Source: Opitutaceae bacterium EW11
Lineage (GTDB): Bacteria > Verrucomicrobiota > Verrucomicrobiia > Opitutales > Opitutaceae
Reading direction: 5' to 3'
Assembly (NCBI GenBank): GCA_003054665.1
Contig: QAYY01000001.1
Span: 547,501-611,500, forward strand
DNA length: 64,000 bases
Shown: positions 28,348 through 34,381 of the stretch, in pieces
How the letters are laid out: every line of letters starts with the position of its first letter
Numbering within the stretch: position 1 is the first letter of the stretch
Translations under genes and position numbers: made by a program
Notes under the pieces: generated by a model
The model's database searches: none
Seen by the model: the letters and a program-made list of their open reading frames with translations, nothing else
Told to the model about the DNA's origin: nothing

Positions 28348-28386
28348 AAGGAGCCGGATGCTTAGCGTTTCGCCTACTCCCAAACC

Positions 28387-28557
28387 ATGGCGAAGAAACC
28401 CACCCGCGAGGAACGCGATCGAATGTGCACGCGCAAGCGGCGCTACGCGACACAGGCAGACGCGCTCACCGCGGCGGCGATCCTCGGCGTGGAGCGAAAC
28501 CGAACGGCGTACCGCTGCCCCCTTTGCGGGCGTTGGCACCTGTCTTCCGTGCGCTAA
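28387..28557 (+). CDS. 56-residue zinc-ribbon microprotein
   Basis: A small ORF, ATG to TAA, on the strand opposite to the tRNA-like genes around it. It is highly basic and ends in 'YRCPLCGRWHLSSVR'. The pattern C-x-x-K-R-x-Y ... Y-x-C-P-x-C-G-x-W-H-L is one I know from small zinc-ribbon proteins common in phages and mobile elements: Cys13 with the later Cys-x2-Cys and His could bind zinc. No clear ribosome-binding site precedes the ATG. A role in binding the tRNA-like RNAs or as a small regulator is possible; function unknown. Confidence 0.7.
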   Translation: MAKKPTREERDRMCTRKRRYATQADALTAAAILGVERNRTAYRCPLCGRWHLSSVR

Positions 28558-28592
28558 GCGCGCTAAGGGTCGTCGGCGACGATCGTAAAAAC

Positions 28593-28668
28593 TGGCAGGC
28601 CCGGCCGGAGTTGCACCGGCACTGTTCCGCGTTCGAAGCACGGCCGACTAGCTTTTGCCGACGGGCCT
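28593..28668 (-). tRNA. tRNA-like gene, anticodon TCG (Arg), atypical T- and D-loops
   Basis: 76 bases: acceptor AGGCCCG/CGGGCCT (7 perfect pairs), TC, D-stem GGC/GTC with loop AAAAGCTA, anticodon stem CCGTG/CGCGG with loop CTTCGAA (anticodon TCG, normal T33), variable AACAGT, T-stem GCCGG/CCGGC with loop TGCAACT, G73 and encoded CCA. The D-loop has no GG, and T-loop position 55 is G. It ends the five-gene block (Pro, Gln, Leu, Arg, Arg), 7 bases after the neighbouring Arg element. Confidence 0.8.
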
Positions 28669-28675
28669 TTGAAAG

Positions 28676-28750
28676 TGGTCCCTCCACGAGGACTCGCACC
28701 TCGATCTCAAGCTTCGCGGGCTTGTGTCCTGGCTCTTGGACGATGGAGAG
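28676..28750 (-). tRNA. tRNA-like gene, anticodon GCG (Arg), C33, atypical T- and D-loops
   Basis: 75 bases: acceptor CTCTCCA/TGGAGGG (one G-T pair), TC, D-stem GTCC/GGAC with loop AAGAGCCA, A26, anticodon stem CAAGC/GCTTG with loop CCGCGAA (anticodon GCG), variable AGAT, T-stem CGAGG/CCTCG with loop TGCGAGT, A73, encoded CCA. Position 33 is C, where nearly all tRNAs have U. Bacteria usually read CGN-arginine codons with an ACG anticodon, so GCG is unusual as well. Confidence 0.8.
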
Positions 28751-28793
28751 AAAGCGGAGGCCGGTTGGGCCTTCCATCATGCGAAACGAAAGT

Positions 28794-28879
28794 TGGTGCG
28801 GGCGGAGGGAATCGCACCCTCACGAGCTTGCGCTCATCGGCATCTCGGGCCGAAGCGTCTACTGTTCCGCCACGTCCGC
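28794..28879 (-). tRNA. tRNA-like gene, anticodon GAG (Leu), class II with long variable arm
   Basis: 86 bases: acceptor GCGGACG/CGCCCGC (one A-C mismatch), TG, D-stem GCG/CGC with loop GAACAGTAGA, anticodon stem TCGGC/GCCGA with loop CCGAGAT (anticodon GAG, C33), long variable arm with GAGC/GCTC stem and GCAA loop, T-stem GAGGG/CCCTC with loop TGCGATT, A73, encoded CCA. The long arm is the class II mark expected for leucine, so identity features are kept although the elbow motifs are not. A 43-base spacer holding a hairpin separates it from the Arg GCG element. Confidence 0.8.
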
Positions 28880-28887
28880 AAAGTCTT

Positions 28888-28962
28888 CGGCAGCGGCGCG
28901 AGGACTCGCACCTGCAGCCACGGATTCAAAGTCCGCCGTCCGTCTGGCAGGACGGCACCGCA
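28888..28962 (-). tRNA. tRNA-like gene, anticodon TTG (Gln), atypical T- and D-loops
   Basis: 75 bases: acceptor TGCGGTG/CGCCGCT with T1-T72 unpaired, CC, D-stem GTCC/GGAC with loop TGCCAGAC, anticodon stem GCGGA/TCCGT with loop CTTTGAA (anticodon TTG), variable GGCT, T-stem GCAGG/CCTCG (two mismatches) with loop TGCGAGT, G73, then CCG in place of CCA. A weak first pair and G73 are glutamine identity features. This is the least well paired of the five-gene block. Confidence 0.75.
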
Positions 28963-28967
28963 AAGAA

Positions 28968-29044
28968 TGGTCAGGGTGACAGGACTTGCACCTGCATGAT
29001 CTCCCTTCCGAGGGGAGTCGCCGACTAGTTGGCACCACACCCTG
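28968..29044 (-). tRNA. tRNA-like gene, anticodon CGG (Pro), atypical T- and D-loops
   Basis: 77 bases: acceptor CAGGGTG/CACCCTG (7 perfect pairs), TG, D-stem TGCC/GGCG with loop AACTAGTC, anticodon stem CTCCC/GGGAG with loop CTCGGAA (anticodon CGG), variable ATCAT, T-stem GCAGG/CCTGT with loop TGCAAGT, A73, encoded CCA. It is the first gene of the five-gene block in the direction of transcription and is 5 bases from the Gln element. D-loop GG is missing and T-loop position 55 is G. Confidence 0.82.
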
Positions 29045-29057
29045 TCATACAAAGTGA

Positions 29058-29086
29058 ACCGGCCCGGAGACGTACTCCGGGCCGGT
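29058..29086 (+). terminator. Strong hairpin upstream of the tRNA-like block
   Basis: ACCGGCCCGGAG / CTCCGGGCCGGT, 12 perfect pairs with loop ACGTA. On the plus strand it is followed by GTTTTCTCCTGTTTT, so it reads as a plus-strand terminator, which would end transcription coming from the zinc-ribbon ORF antisense to the array. On the minus strand it lies between the 31-residue ORF and the Pro element and could also be a processing site. Confidence 0.6.
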
Positions 29087-29099
29087 GTTTTCTCCTGTT

Positions 29100-29195
29100 T
29101 TAGCGGGTCTGCGGACGACGCCTGTAGTCGGCACGTGCAACCAGCACGAGACCGACAACGACGATCCACGCGACCACGAGGGCAACAGCGCTCAT
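29100..29195 (-). CDS. 31-residue single-span membrane microprotein
   Basis: ATG to TAA, encoding one hydrophobic helix ('ALVVAWIVVVGLVLVA') followed by a basic tail ('DYRRRPQTR'). A ribosome-binding-site-like AAAGGA lies 6 bases upstream of the ATG. It precedes the tRNA-like block on the same strand. Positive residues after the helix suggest an N-out/C-in orientation. It is a plausible toxin-like or accessory peptide; no family recognised. Confidence 0.55.
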   Translation of the reverse strand: MSAVALVVAWIVVVGLVLVARADYRRRPQTR

Positions 29196-29394
29196 GGCGT
29201 TGTCCTTTCTATTTTCGAGGCCTTGCTCCAAGGAGCTTCGGCCGTTCAACGCGCACGCCCCAAAATGAGGCGCGCACGAAATCGGAGCTGGCGGAGTGGA
29301 GCTCGCTCGCCTGAAACGGTTCGGAGCGGCCGGACCGCCGCAGCGCCCGTTGATCTGGCTCGGAGAACCGAGTCACCTCACCGTCGAAAGGAGG
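29196..29394. other. Unassigned stretch with possible tRNA remnants
   Basis: No convincing ORF. The minus strand contains hairpins (for example CTCGG AGAA CCGAG at about 29358-29371 on the plus strand) and a CCA-like end near 29290, but no consistent cloverleaf can be drawn. It may be a decayed member of the neighbouring array. Confidence 0.3.
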
Positions 29395-29464
29395 TGCGGG
29401 AGTGGGAGTCGCGCCCACGGCAACGTGGCTTATGAGACCAGTCGGATCGCTCGATCTTCCCGCA
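29395..29464 (-). tRNA. tRNA-like gene, anticodon CAT (Met or Ile2), weaker cloverleaf
   Basis: 70 bases: acceptor TGCGGGA/TCCCGCA (7 perfect pairs), AG, D-stem TCG/CGA with loop AGCGATC, four-pair anticodon stem with loop CTCATAA (anticodon CAT), variable GTTGCC, T-stem GTGGG/CCCAC with loop CGCGACT. It shares G55-C56 and the absence of D-loop GG with the others. No base separates D- and anticodon stems, and CCA is not encoded (CCTC follows). It lies 330 bases upstream of the main block. Confidence 0.55.
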
Positions 29465-30248
29465 AAAATGGATACCGCGGCTCAGGTTCTTCGCTGTGGG
29501 AGGACTTCTCCCACAGCCGTCCTCAGTCACCGCGAGAGGCCGCAAACGTCGGCGCGTCGTCGGGACAGAAGATATGTCGTCCTGGAGGCGTCGCGACGTG
29601 TCCGCGACGCCACGACCTTCCGATCAGCAATCGTCCAGGAAATCAGCCCCTGCCGGCTTCGGCCGCCGACTGGCTACAGATGAAATCCGAAGGGGCATGC
29701 GGACTCTGGCCTCGGATTCACAGCCAGCGCTCTGTTCAAACAGAAATGGTCGCCTCACCGTCTGGTCTTGGGGCCGCTCTGGATTGGAGACAATCACCAG
29801 CGGTCCTGCGTCACCAGACGCGAAGGCGAATTCGCGCGGAGGACTCGGGACCCAATAACATAACAATCTGTCGGTCCTCAGCCCATGCGCGGGAAATTGA
29901 AACGCGTGGCCGGCATCGCCGTTTGACGCTCGAAGGCGCACCACGCGTGTTGGGAACGCACGCGGCGTTCCGATATTGTTCGGAGCGCCGCCCGCGTGGC
30001 GGGCACCCGCCCTCCTCACCCCTCGCGGGGCTCGGGGCTGGCGCCATCTACGCGCTGCGCGCTCCGTCGCAAAAAGAACACACACCGTCAGCCCTATCGA
30101 AAGACGTGTGTCGCTCGGATTGGTCGGCCGCGGGATTTTTGTGCGGACGTTGGCTGATCGAAATGGGCTCAGCGGTGAAGCCACTTACGGAATCTTGAAA
30201 TTGAAACGAGCTCTGGGCTCGGTTCCGGAAGCGGCTGTGCGCAGGCAC
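29465..30248. other. Gene-poor stretch rich in hairpins
   Basis: I see no believable protein gene; the long plus-strand frame is arginine-rich and unlike a protein. Perfect hairpins stand out: GCTGTGGGAG/CTCCCACAGC at 29493-29517 (10 pairs) and GGCGTCGCG/CGCGACGCC at 29587-29611 (9 pairs), the latter enclosed by TCCTGGA (29580-29586) and TCCAGGA (29634-29640) as in a tRNA acceptor. It may hold non-coding RNAs belonging to the array downstream. Confidence 0.4.
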
Positions 30249-30327
30249 AAAAAAAACCACTTCCGGGTGGGAAGTGGCCGCGTAGGGCTACGAAGACTAC
30301 CTTCGTGAGCTACGTGGTTCCACTTCC
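30249..30327 (-). promoter_or_regulatory. Terminator with competing upstream pairing (attenuator or small RNA end)
   Basis: On the minus strand three 8-base segments occur in order: GGAAGTGG (30327-30320), CCACTTCC (30277-30270) and GGAAGTGG (30264-30257), then eight T (30256-30249). Segments 2 and 3 make an intrinsic terminator with a 5-base loop. Segments 1 and 2 can pair instead, enclosing a further stem (CGTAG/CTACG and ACGAAG/CTTCGT). This is the layout of an attenuator, or of a small RNA with its terminator. No minus-strand ORF lies upstream of it; the tRNA-like array and RtcB operon lie downstream. Confidence 0.6.
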
Positions 30328-30648
30328 TTTGAGATGGGCATAGCCGGACCGCGTATTCGCGAGTCGTTCACTATGCCGTGTCGCTTGCCCCGTCGGCGTC
30401 ATGCACGACCAACGAGGAGTCCTGGACAGGATTCGTCCTGTAACAATGGGTCGTGACGGTTTCATGGCAGAGGTGTGAGACGTTTGAGTGTTCGAAGAGG
30501 TAAACGGATTCAGCGGATTGAAAATCAAGAGGCGTTCTGAAGATTTTCTGGATTTCTTCTCCCGCCGCTCCGGACAACACGGCGGAGACTACCGAAACAG
30601 CCGGAATCTTGCCATGCAGATTCTGGCAGTTTACCTGACTACGCGATC
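30328..30648. other. Region upstream of the LysR gene
   Basis: No gene seen. It should contain the plus-strand promoter of the LysR gene and possibly the start of the minus-strand RNA that ends at 30249. I cannot point to a clear -35/-10 pair. Confidence 0.3.
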
Positions 30649-31560
30649 ATGTTTGAAAACCTATTCTCGGAGCGCGGACTCTCTCTCGATCGGATGAAAG
30701 TACTCGTCGAGGTTCAGGCCGCCGGAAGCATTGCGCAAGCGGCCCCGGGCGATCCTGTAAGGCAGAGTCAATACAGCAGGCAGTTGCGCGAGCTCTCGGA
30801 GTTTTTCGGCTGCGAGGTGGCGCAGCGTCGTGGGAAAGTGCTCAAGCTCACGGAGCGCGGTGAACGCCTGGCCCAGCTGGCTCGCGAACAGCTCCGCTCG
30901 CTCGACGATTTCCGTGCCGAATGCCAGGGCGAGACCGCAGTATTCACGATAGGCGCGGGAGATAGCCTGATCCAATGGCTCGTTATTCCACGGCTGAGCG
31001 AGGTATTGGCTGAGTTTCCGGGGACGCGTTTTGCGACCTCCAATCTCCGAACCAACGAAATCGTCCAGCAGCTCACGGACGGTCGGCTCGATTTTGGCAT
31101 CATTCGCAAAAACGCCATGGCCCAGGGGCTCAGGTCTGCCCCACTGGGGCGAGTCACGTACGTTGCGATCGTGCCAACGGCCCTGGCACGCAAGGGCGGC
31201 GTCGAATTAGAGCATGCGTTCGCCGAGCTGCCATTGGCTACACAGACGACGGACGGGCAGTTCTCGATGGGCCTGCGAGAACTCGCGGAGACGCTGGATG
31301 TGGCACTGTCGCCCGCAATTTCGTGCCAGTCTTTTCCCCAAACGATCGCAGCGGTTCGCACAGGGAAGTTCTGGGCCATCGTCCCCTCGATCGCCGTGCG
31401 GGAGCTTCCCGCTCACTCCGTGCATTGCGTCCAGGACCCGCACCTAAGGTCGCTGGCCCGTGAAGCCATGTTGGCCTGGAACCCGCGGCTTACGCGGATT
31501 CGTCCCAACGCGACTCGCATCGCAACCTCATTGAGCACGCGATTGAGGCTCCAAGCATGA
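30649..31560 (+). CDS. LysR-like transcriptional regulator
   Basis: A 303-residue protein. The N-terminal part is a winged helix of LysR type ('LSLDRMKVLVEVQAAGSIAQ', 'SQYSRQLRELSEFFGCEVAQ'), followed by a substrate-binding domain ('VIPRLSEVLAEFPGTRF', 'DGRLDFGIIRKNAMAQGL'). The recognition helix region 'PGDPVRQSQYSRQL' differs a little from classic members. It stands alone between the hairpin-rich region and tRNA-Val, so its target is unknown; regulation of the RNA locus is possible but unsupported. Confidence 0.85.
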   Translation: MFENLFSERGLSLDRMKVLVEVQAAGSIAQAAPGDPVRQSQYSRQLRELSEFFGCEVAQRRGKVLKLTERGERLAQLAREQLRSLDDFRAECQGETAVFTIGAGDSLIQWLVIPRLSEVLAEFPGTRFATSNLRTNEIVQQLTDGRLDFGIIRKNAMAQGLRSAPLGRVTYVAIVPTALARKGGVELEHAFAELPLATQTTDGQFSMGLRELAETLDVALSPAISCQSFPQTIAAVRTGKFWAIVPSIAVRELPAHSVHCVQDPHLRSLAREAMLAWNPRLTRIRPNATRIATSLSTRLRLQA

Positions 31561-31777
31561 CGATTCCCGAATTTGCTTCGGTTCGACCAGGAACCCAAGT
31601 CCCTTGCAGTGATCCCCACGGCCGCTCCGCCGCCATTTCAGCGAACGAAAACGCCCTTCTGCTCGAAAACTGGGCTCGTTAACAGCAAACAACCAAACAC
31701 GGCTGTCCCCAAACTTTGGTGTAGATCCGTGTAGATCCGAGATCCGGTCCCATATCTCTCCCGCAGATGGATCCAGA

Positions 31778-31854
31778 TGGTGGACGGTACTGGACTCGAA
31801 CCAGTGACCCCGTGCGTGTGAAGCACGTGCTCTAACCAACTGAGCTAACCGTCC
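31778..31854 (-). tRNA. tRNA-Val, anticodon CAC
   Basis: 77 bases with encoded CCA: acceptor GGACGGT/ACCGTCC, D-arm GCTCAGTTGGTTAGAGC, anticodon stem CGTGC/GCACG with loop TTCACAC (anticodon CAC, T33), T-arm CTGGTTCGAGTCCAG. All standard features are present, including GG in the D-loop and TTC in the T-loop. It is therefore a useful local contrast to the atypical tRNA-like genes 3 kb away. Confidence 0.97.
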
Positions 31855-31897
31855 GAAACGGGGGGCCAACGTGGCGGGCCGCCGGAGCCAAATCAAC

Positions 31898-32554
31898 TCA
31901 TTTTCTCACGCGAACAGCTCTGCGGCGCTCCGGGAAAAGCGTCCGGCAGATTTCGCAGACCGTGCCATCGCACCCCCGGGCGGTACAATGCTCGCGACCG
32001 TAGTAGATCATGCGGAGGTGCAGCAGATTCCAGTGCGCCTCAGGGAATAACTTCTTCAGGTCCCGCTCGGTTTCGGTGACGTTGCGGCCACGGGTAAGCT
32101 TCCACCGTTGGGCGAGACGGTGGATGTGGGTATCCACCGGGAACGCGGGGACCCCGAAGGCTTGAGACATCACCACCGAAGCGGTCTTGTGGCCGACGCC
32201 CGGCAACGCCTCCAGCGCCGCGAACGTTTTCGGAACCTCGCTTCCATGCTCCGCGACCAGAATTCTCGAGAGGCCTGATATCGCTCGCGCCTTCTGCGGG
32301 GCCAAACCGCAGGGCCGAACAATCGCCTCTATCTCTTCCACCTGTACTCGCGCCATCTCCGCCGGCGTGGACGCGCGCTCAAACAACCGGGGAGTGACTT
32401 CGTTCACTCGTTTGTCGGTACACTGAGCAGAAAGCAGTACCGCAATCAGCAAGGTGTAGGGGTCGTGGTGATTCAGCGGGATCGCCGGGTGCGGATATAT
32501 CTGAGCCAAACGTTCGTCGACAAATGCGGCCCGTTCGGCGGGTGTGGCATACAT
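31898..32554 (-). CDS. nth: Endonuclease III, base-excision DNA glycosylase
   Basis: A 218-residue DNA glycosylase/AP lyase removing oxidised pyrimidines. It has 'LLSAQCTDKRVNEVTPRLF', the helix-hairpin-helix 'LEALPGVGHKTASVV' with the catalytic Lys, and the catalytic Asp in 'FPVDTHIHRLAQRW'. Odd: four C-terminal cysteines are spaced C-x4-C-x4-C-x2-C ('CTARGCDGTVCEIC'), not the usual C-x6-C-x2-C-x5-C of the iron-sulfur cluster. I start at the ATG at 32554; 14 more codons are open upstream. It stands 44 bases from tRNA-Val. Confidence 0.93.
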   Translation of the reverse strand: MYATPAERAAFVDERLAQIYPHPAIPLNHHDPYTLLIAVLLSAQCTDKRVNEVTPRLFERASTPAEMARVQVEEIEAIVRPCGLAPQKARAISGLSRILVAEHGSEVPKTFAALEALPGVGHKTASVVMSQAFGVPAFPVDTHIHRLAQRWKLTRGRNVTETERDLKKLFPEAHWNLLHLRMIYYGREHCTARGCDGTVCEICRTLFPERRRAVRVRK

Positions 32555-32745
32555 ACGGCGCAACCCTCGTTGCCGCAGCGCAAGGTGCAAACCCATTTCG
32601 GCTGCCGCCGCAAACCCTCAAGTTCAAGACAAGCGACCGGTGGTACGCGATTAACAAGCAGCCGTATCTTGTTAAGAGCGAGTCAAAAGCATTTCTCCTC
32701 TGCCAAACCGTTGCACTGCCCCGAGCGTTTGTGGTCTGTCGCGCG

Positions 32746-33963
32746 ATGACCATCTTTGGACGCGTGAGCTCGGCATTCTCAGTGTGCAGAAACATAGCCG
32801 CTCTCGGGCTCGCAATCGGAGGAATTTGTCCGTCTTCCGTGCGTGCTCAGATAGAGCCGATCCTGGGGAATGTATCCACTCGCGGGAGCGTTGGCACAGA
32901 CGCAGACGCCCTGATTGGCGGGTTCATCATCTCCGGCACGGCGCCGCGCAAGATCCTCATCCGCGTGCAGGGACCGTCGATCGGCGTCGCTCCATACAAC
33001 GTCGCTGAGGTTCTGGATGACCCCACCTGCACACTTTACTCCGGCGACACCGCAATCGCGACCAACGACGACTGGCAGACGGACGCAACCGAGGCTAATG
33101 CAGTGCGGGCCTACCAGCTGCAGCCCAATTCCGCCCGCGAATGCGCGCTCGTGCGGACCCTCGACCCGGGCAGCTACACCGTCATCGTACGCGGGAAGAA
33201 CAACATCACGGGTATCGCCCTTCTGGAGATCTTTGACGTCGATTCGAAGAGTCCGGCGTCCCTAAGCCGGACGTTCAACCTATCGACACGCGGGCGAGTC
33301 GGCACCGGAGATAAAGTGATGATATTGGGCTTCATCATCCAAGGCACCCAGCCTCGAAACGTGCTTATCACCACCATCGGCGGCTCCCTGGGAGAGTTCA
33401 ACGTTCCCAATACTCTCAACGATCCCAAGCTCGAGATACACTCCGGCGATCAAATAATCGCCACCTGCGACGATTGGATGTCATCACCCGACTTCGACAC
33501 CATCGCACGCACCGGCTTCTCGCCCCGTGACCCCCTCGAGCCAGCCGTGTACCTGCAACTCCAACCGGGAAGCTATACTGCCGTGGTAAGCGGGGTCGAC
33601 GGCGCCCAAGGTGTCGCGCTGCCCGAGGTGTACGATGTACGTTCTTTGGTCGACGTCCGCTTTGCGCCCACGTCCATCTCGGACCGCACGGCAAAACTCG
33701 TTATCTCCACAGGAACGACCGCGGAAACGCTCGACCTCTCATTCGTCGGAGCAACCACCGCTACGGTAGCGACAGGCGCGAACGGCACCTACACATACAC
33801 CAATTCCGACGCCTTCCGGAGCAAGATCACGATTACCGCCAGCGGCTACACATTGAACGGCACTCTCCTCTTCTACCGGAACCAAATCGCTGTATTTGAC
33901 GGAACGTTACAAAAGCCCGGCGGCTCAAGCCAAGCCGCCGGCGGCCGGCTGATATTCCAATAA
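32746..33963 (+). CDS. Secreted protein with two NDDW-type beta repeats
   Basis: A 405-residue exported protein (signal peptide about 1-35). Two copies of a repeat of about 120-130 residues: 'NVSTRGSVGT', 'LIGGFIISGTAPRKILIRVQ', 'ATNDDWQTD' in the first, and 'NLSTRGRVGT', 'MILGFIIQGTQPRNVLITTI', 'TCDDW' in the second, each closed by 'PGSYT..V.G....G.AL.E..D'. The C-terminal 110 residues are Thr/Ser-rich and beta-like. The repeat recurs in two other genes here; relatives are common in Opitutaceae but I know no function. Surface adhesion or glycan binding is a guess. Confidence 0.8.
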   Translation: MTIFGRVSSAFSVCRNIAALGLAIGGICPSSVRAQIEPILGNVSTRGSVGTDADALIGGFIISGTAPRKILIRVQGPSIGVAPYNVAEVLDDPTCTLYSGDTAIATNDDWQTDATEANAVRAYQLQPNSARECALVRTLDPGSYTVIVRGKNNITGIALLEIFDVDSKSPASLSRTFNLSTRGRVGTGDKVMILGFIIQGTQPRNVLITTIGGSLGEFNVPNTLNDPKLEIHSGDQIIATCDDWMSSPDFDTIARTGFSPRDPLEPAVYLQLQPGSYTAVVSGVDGAQGVALPEVYDVRSLVDVRFAPTSISDRTAKLVISTGTTAETLDLSFVGATTATVATGANGTYTYTNSDAFRSKITITASGYTLNGTLLFYRNQIAVFDGTLQKPGGSSQAAGGRLIFQ

Positions 33964-34381
33964 CCGGGAGAAGGCGGGGAACCGGAAGCGAATCCCCCTG
34001 AATCGCGGATCGCCTCGCTAGAGACGGCCCGGAACGCCCGTCCTGCCCCGACGACCGGGAGGCGAGCCTCTTCGTTCAAGGAGTGCTCGCCGGGGCTTCC
34101 GATCGGGAAAATACGCAGGGAATCCAGCGGGGCCTAACGTTCAAGAAGCCCACAGAAGGCGTCGCGCTCCGAAAGCCGTAGAGGATCACTCGAATTGCCG
34201 CACGGAGCATTCTCGCACACCAAGGTGCCCTGCGCCGCAAAGCCTCAGCGTCTCCGGTAGACTGCAGGAGCCGCGCGGCATCAGTTTCCGGAATAGAGGC
34301 TGAAGCAGCGCGGAATTCCCTTCTCGCATTCAGGCAAGAAAGATTGACATCTGGAACCCATCGAGCGAGACATCCCAAGCA
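33964..34381. other. Intergenic stretch, nothing recognised
   Basis: 418 bases between two secreted-protein genes. No ORF with family character, RNA gene or convincing terminator seen. It should hold the promoter of the next gene. Confidence 0.4.

Noticed and set aside
28629-28640. TTCGAA-containing segment as a normal T-arm on the plus strand
   Set aside because: It is the anticodon loop of the minus-strand Arg TCG element; no plus-strand cloverleaf forms around it.
29196-29394. A further class II tRNA in the array
   Set aside because: A D-arm-like hairpin and a CCA-like end exist, but acceptor and T-stems do not pair; I could not draw a cloverleaf.
29296-30198. A 300-residue plus-strand frame in the hairpin-rich region
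   Set aside because: Arginine- and serine-rich without hydrophobic core pattern; it runs through perfect hairpins and the Met-like element.
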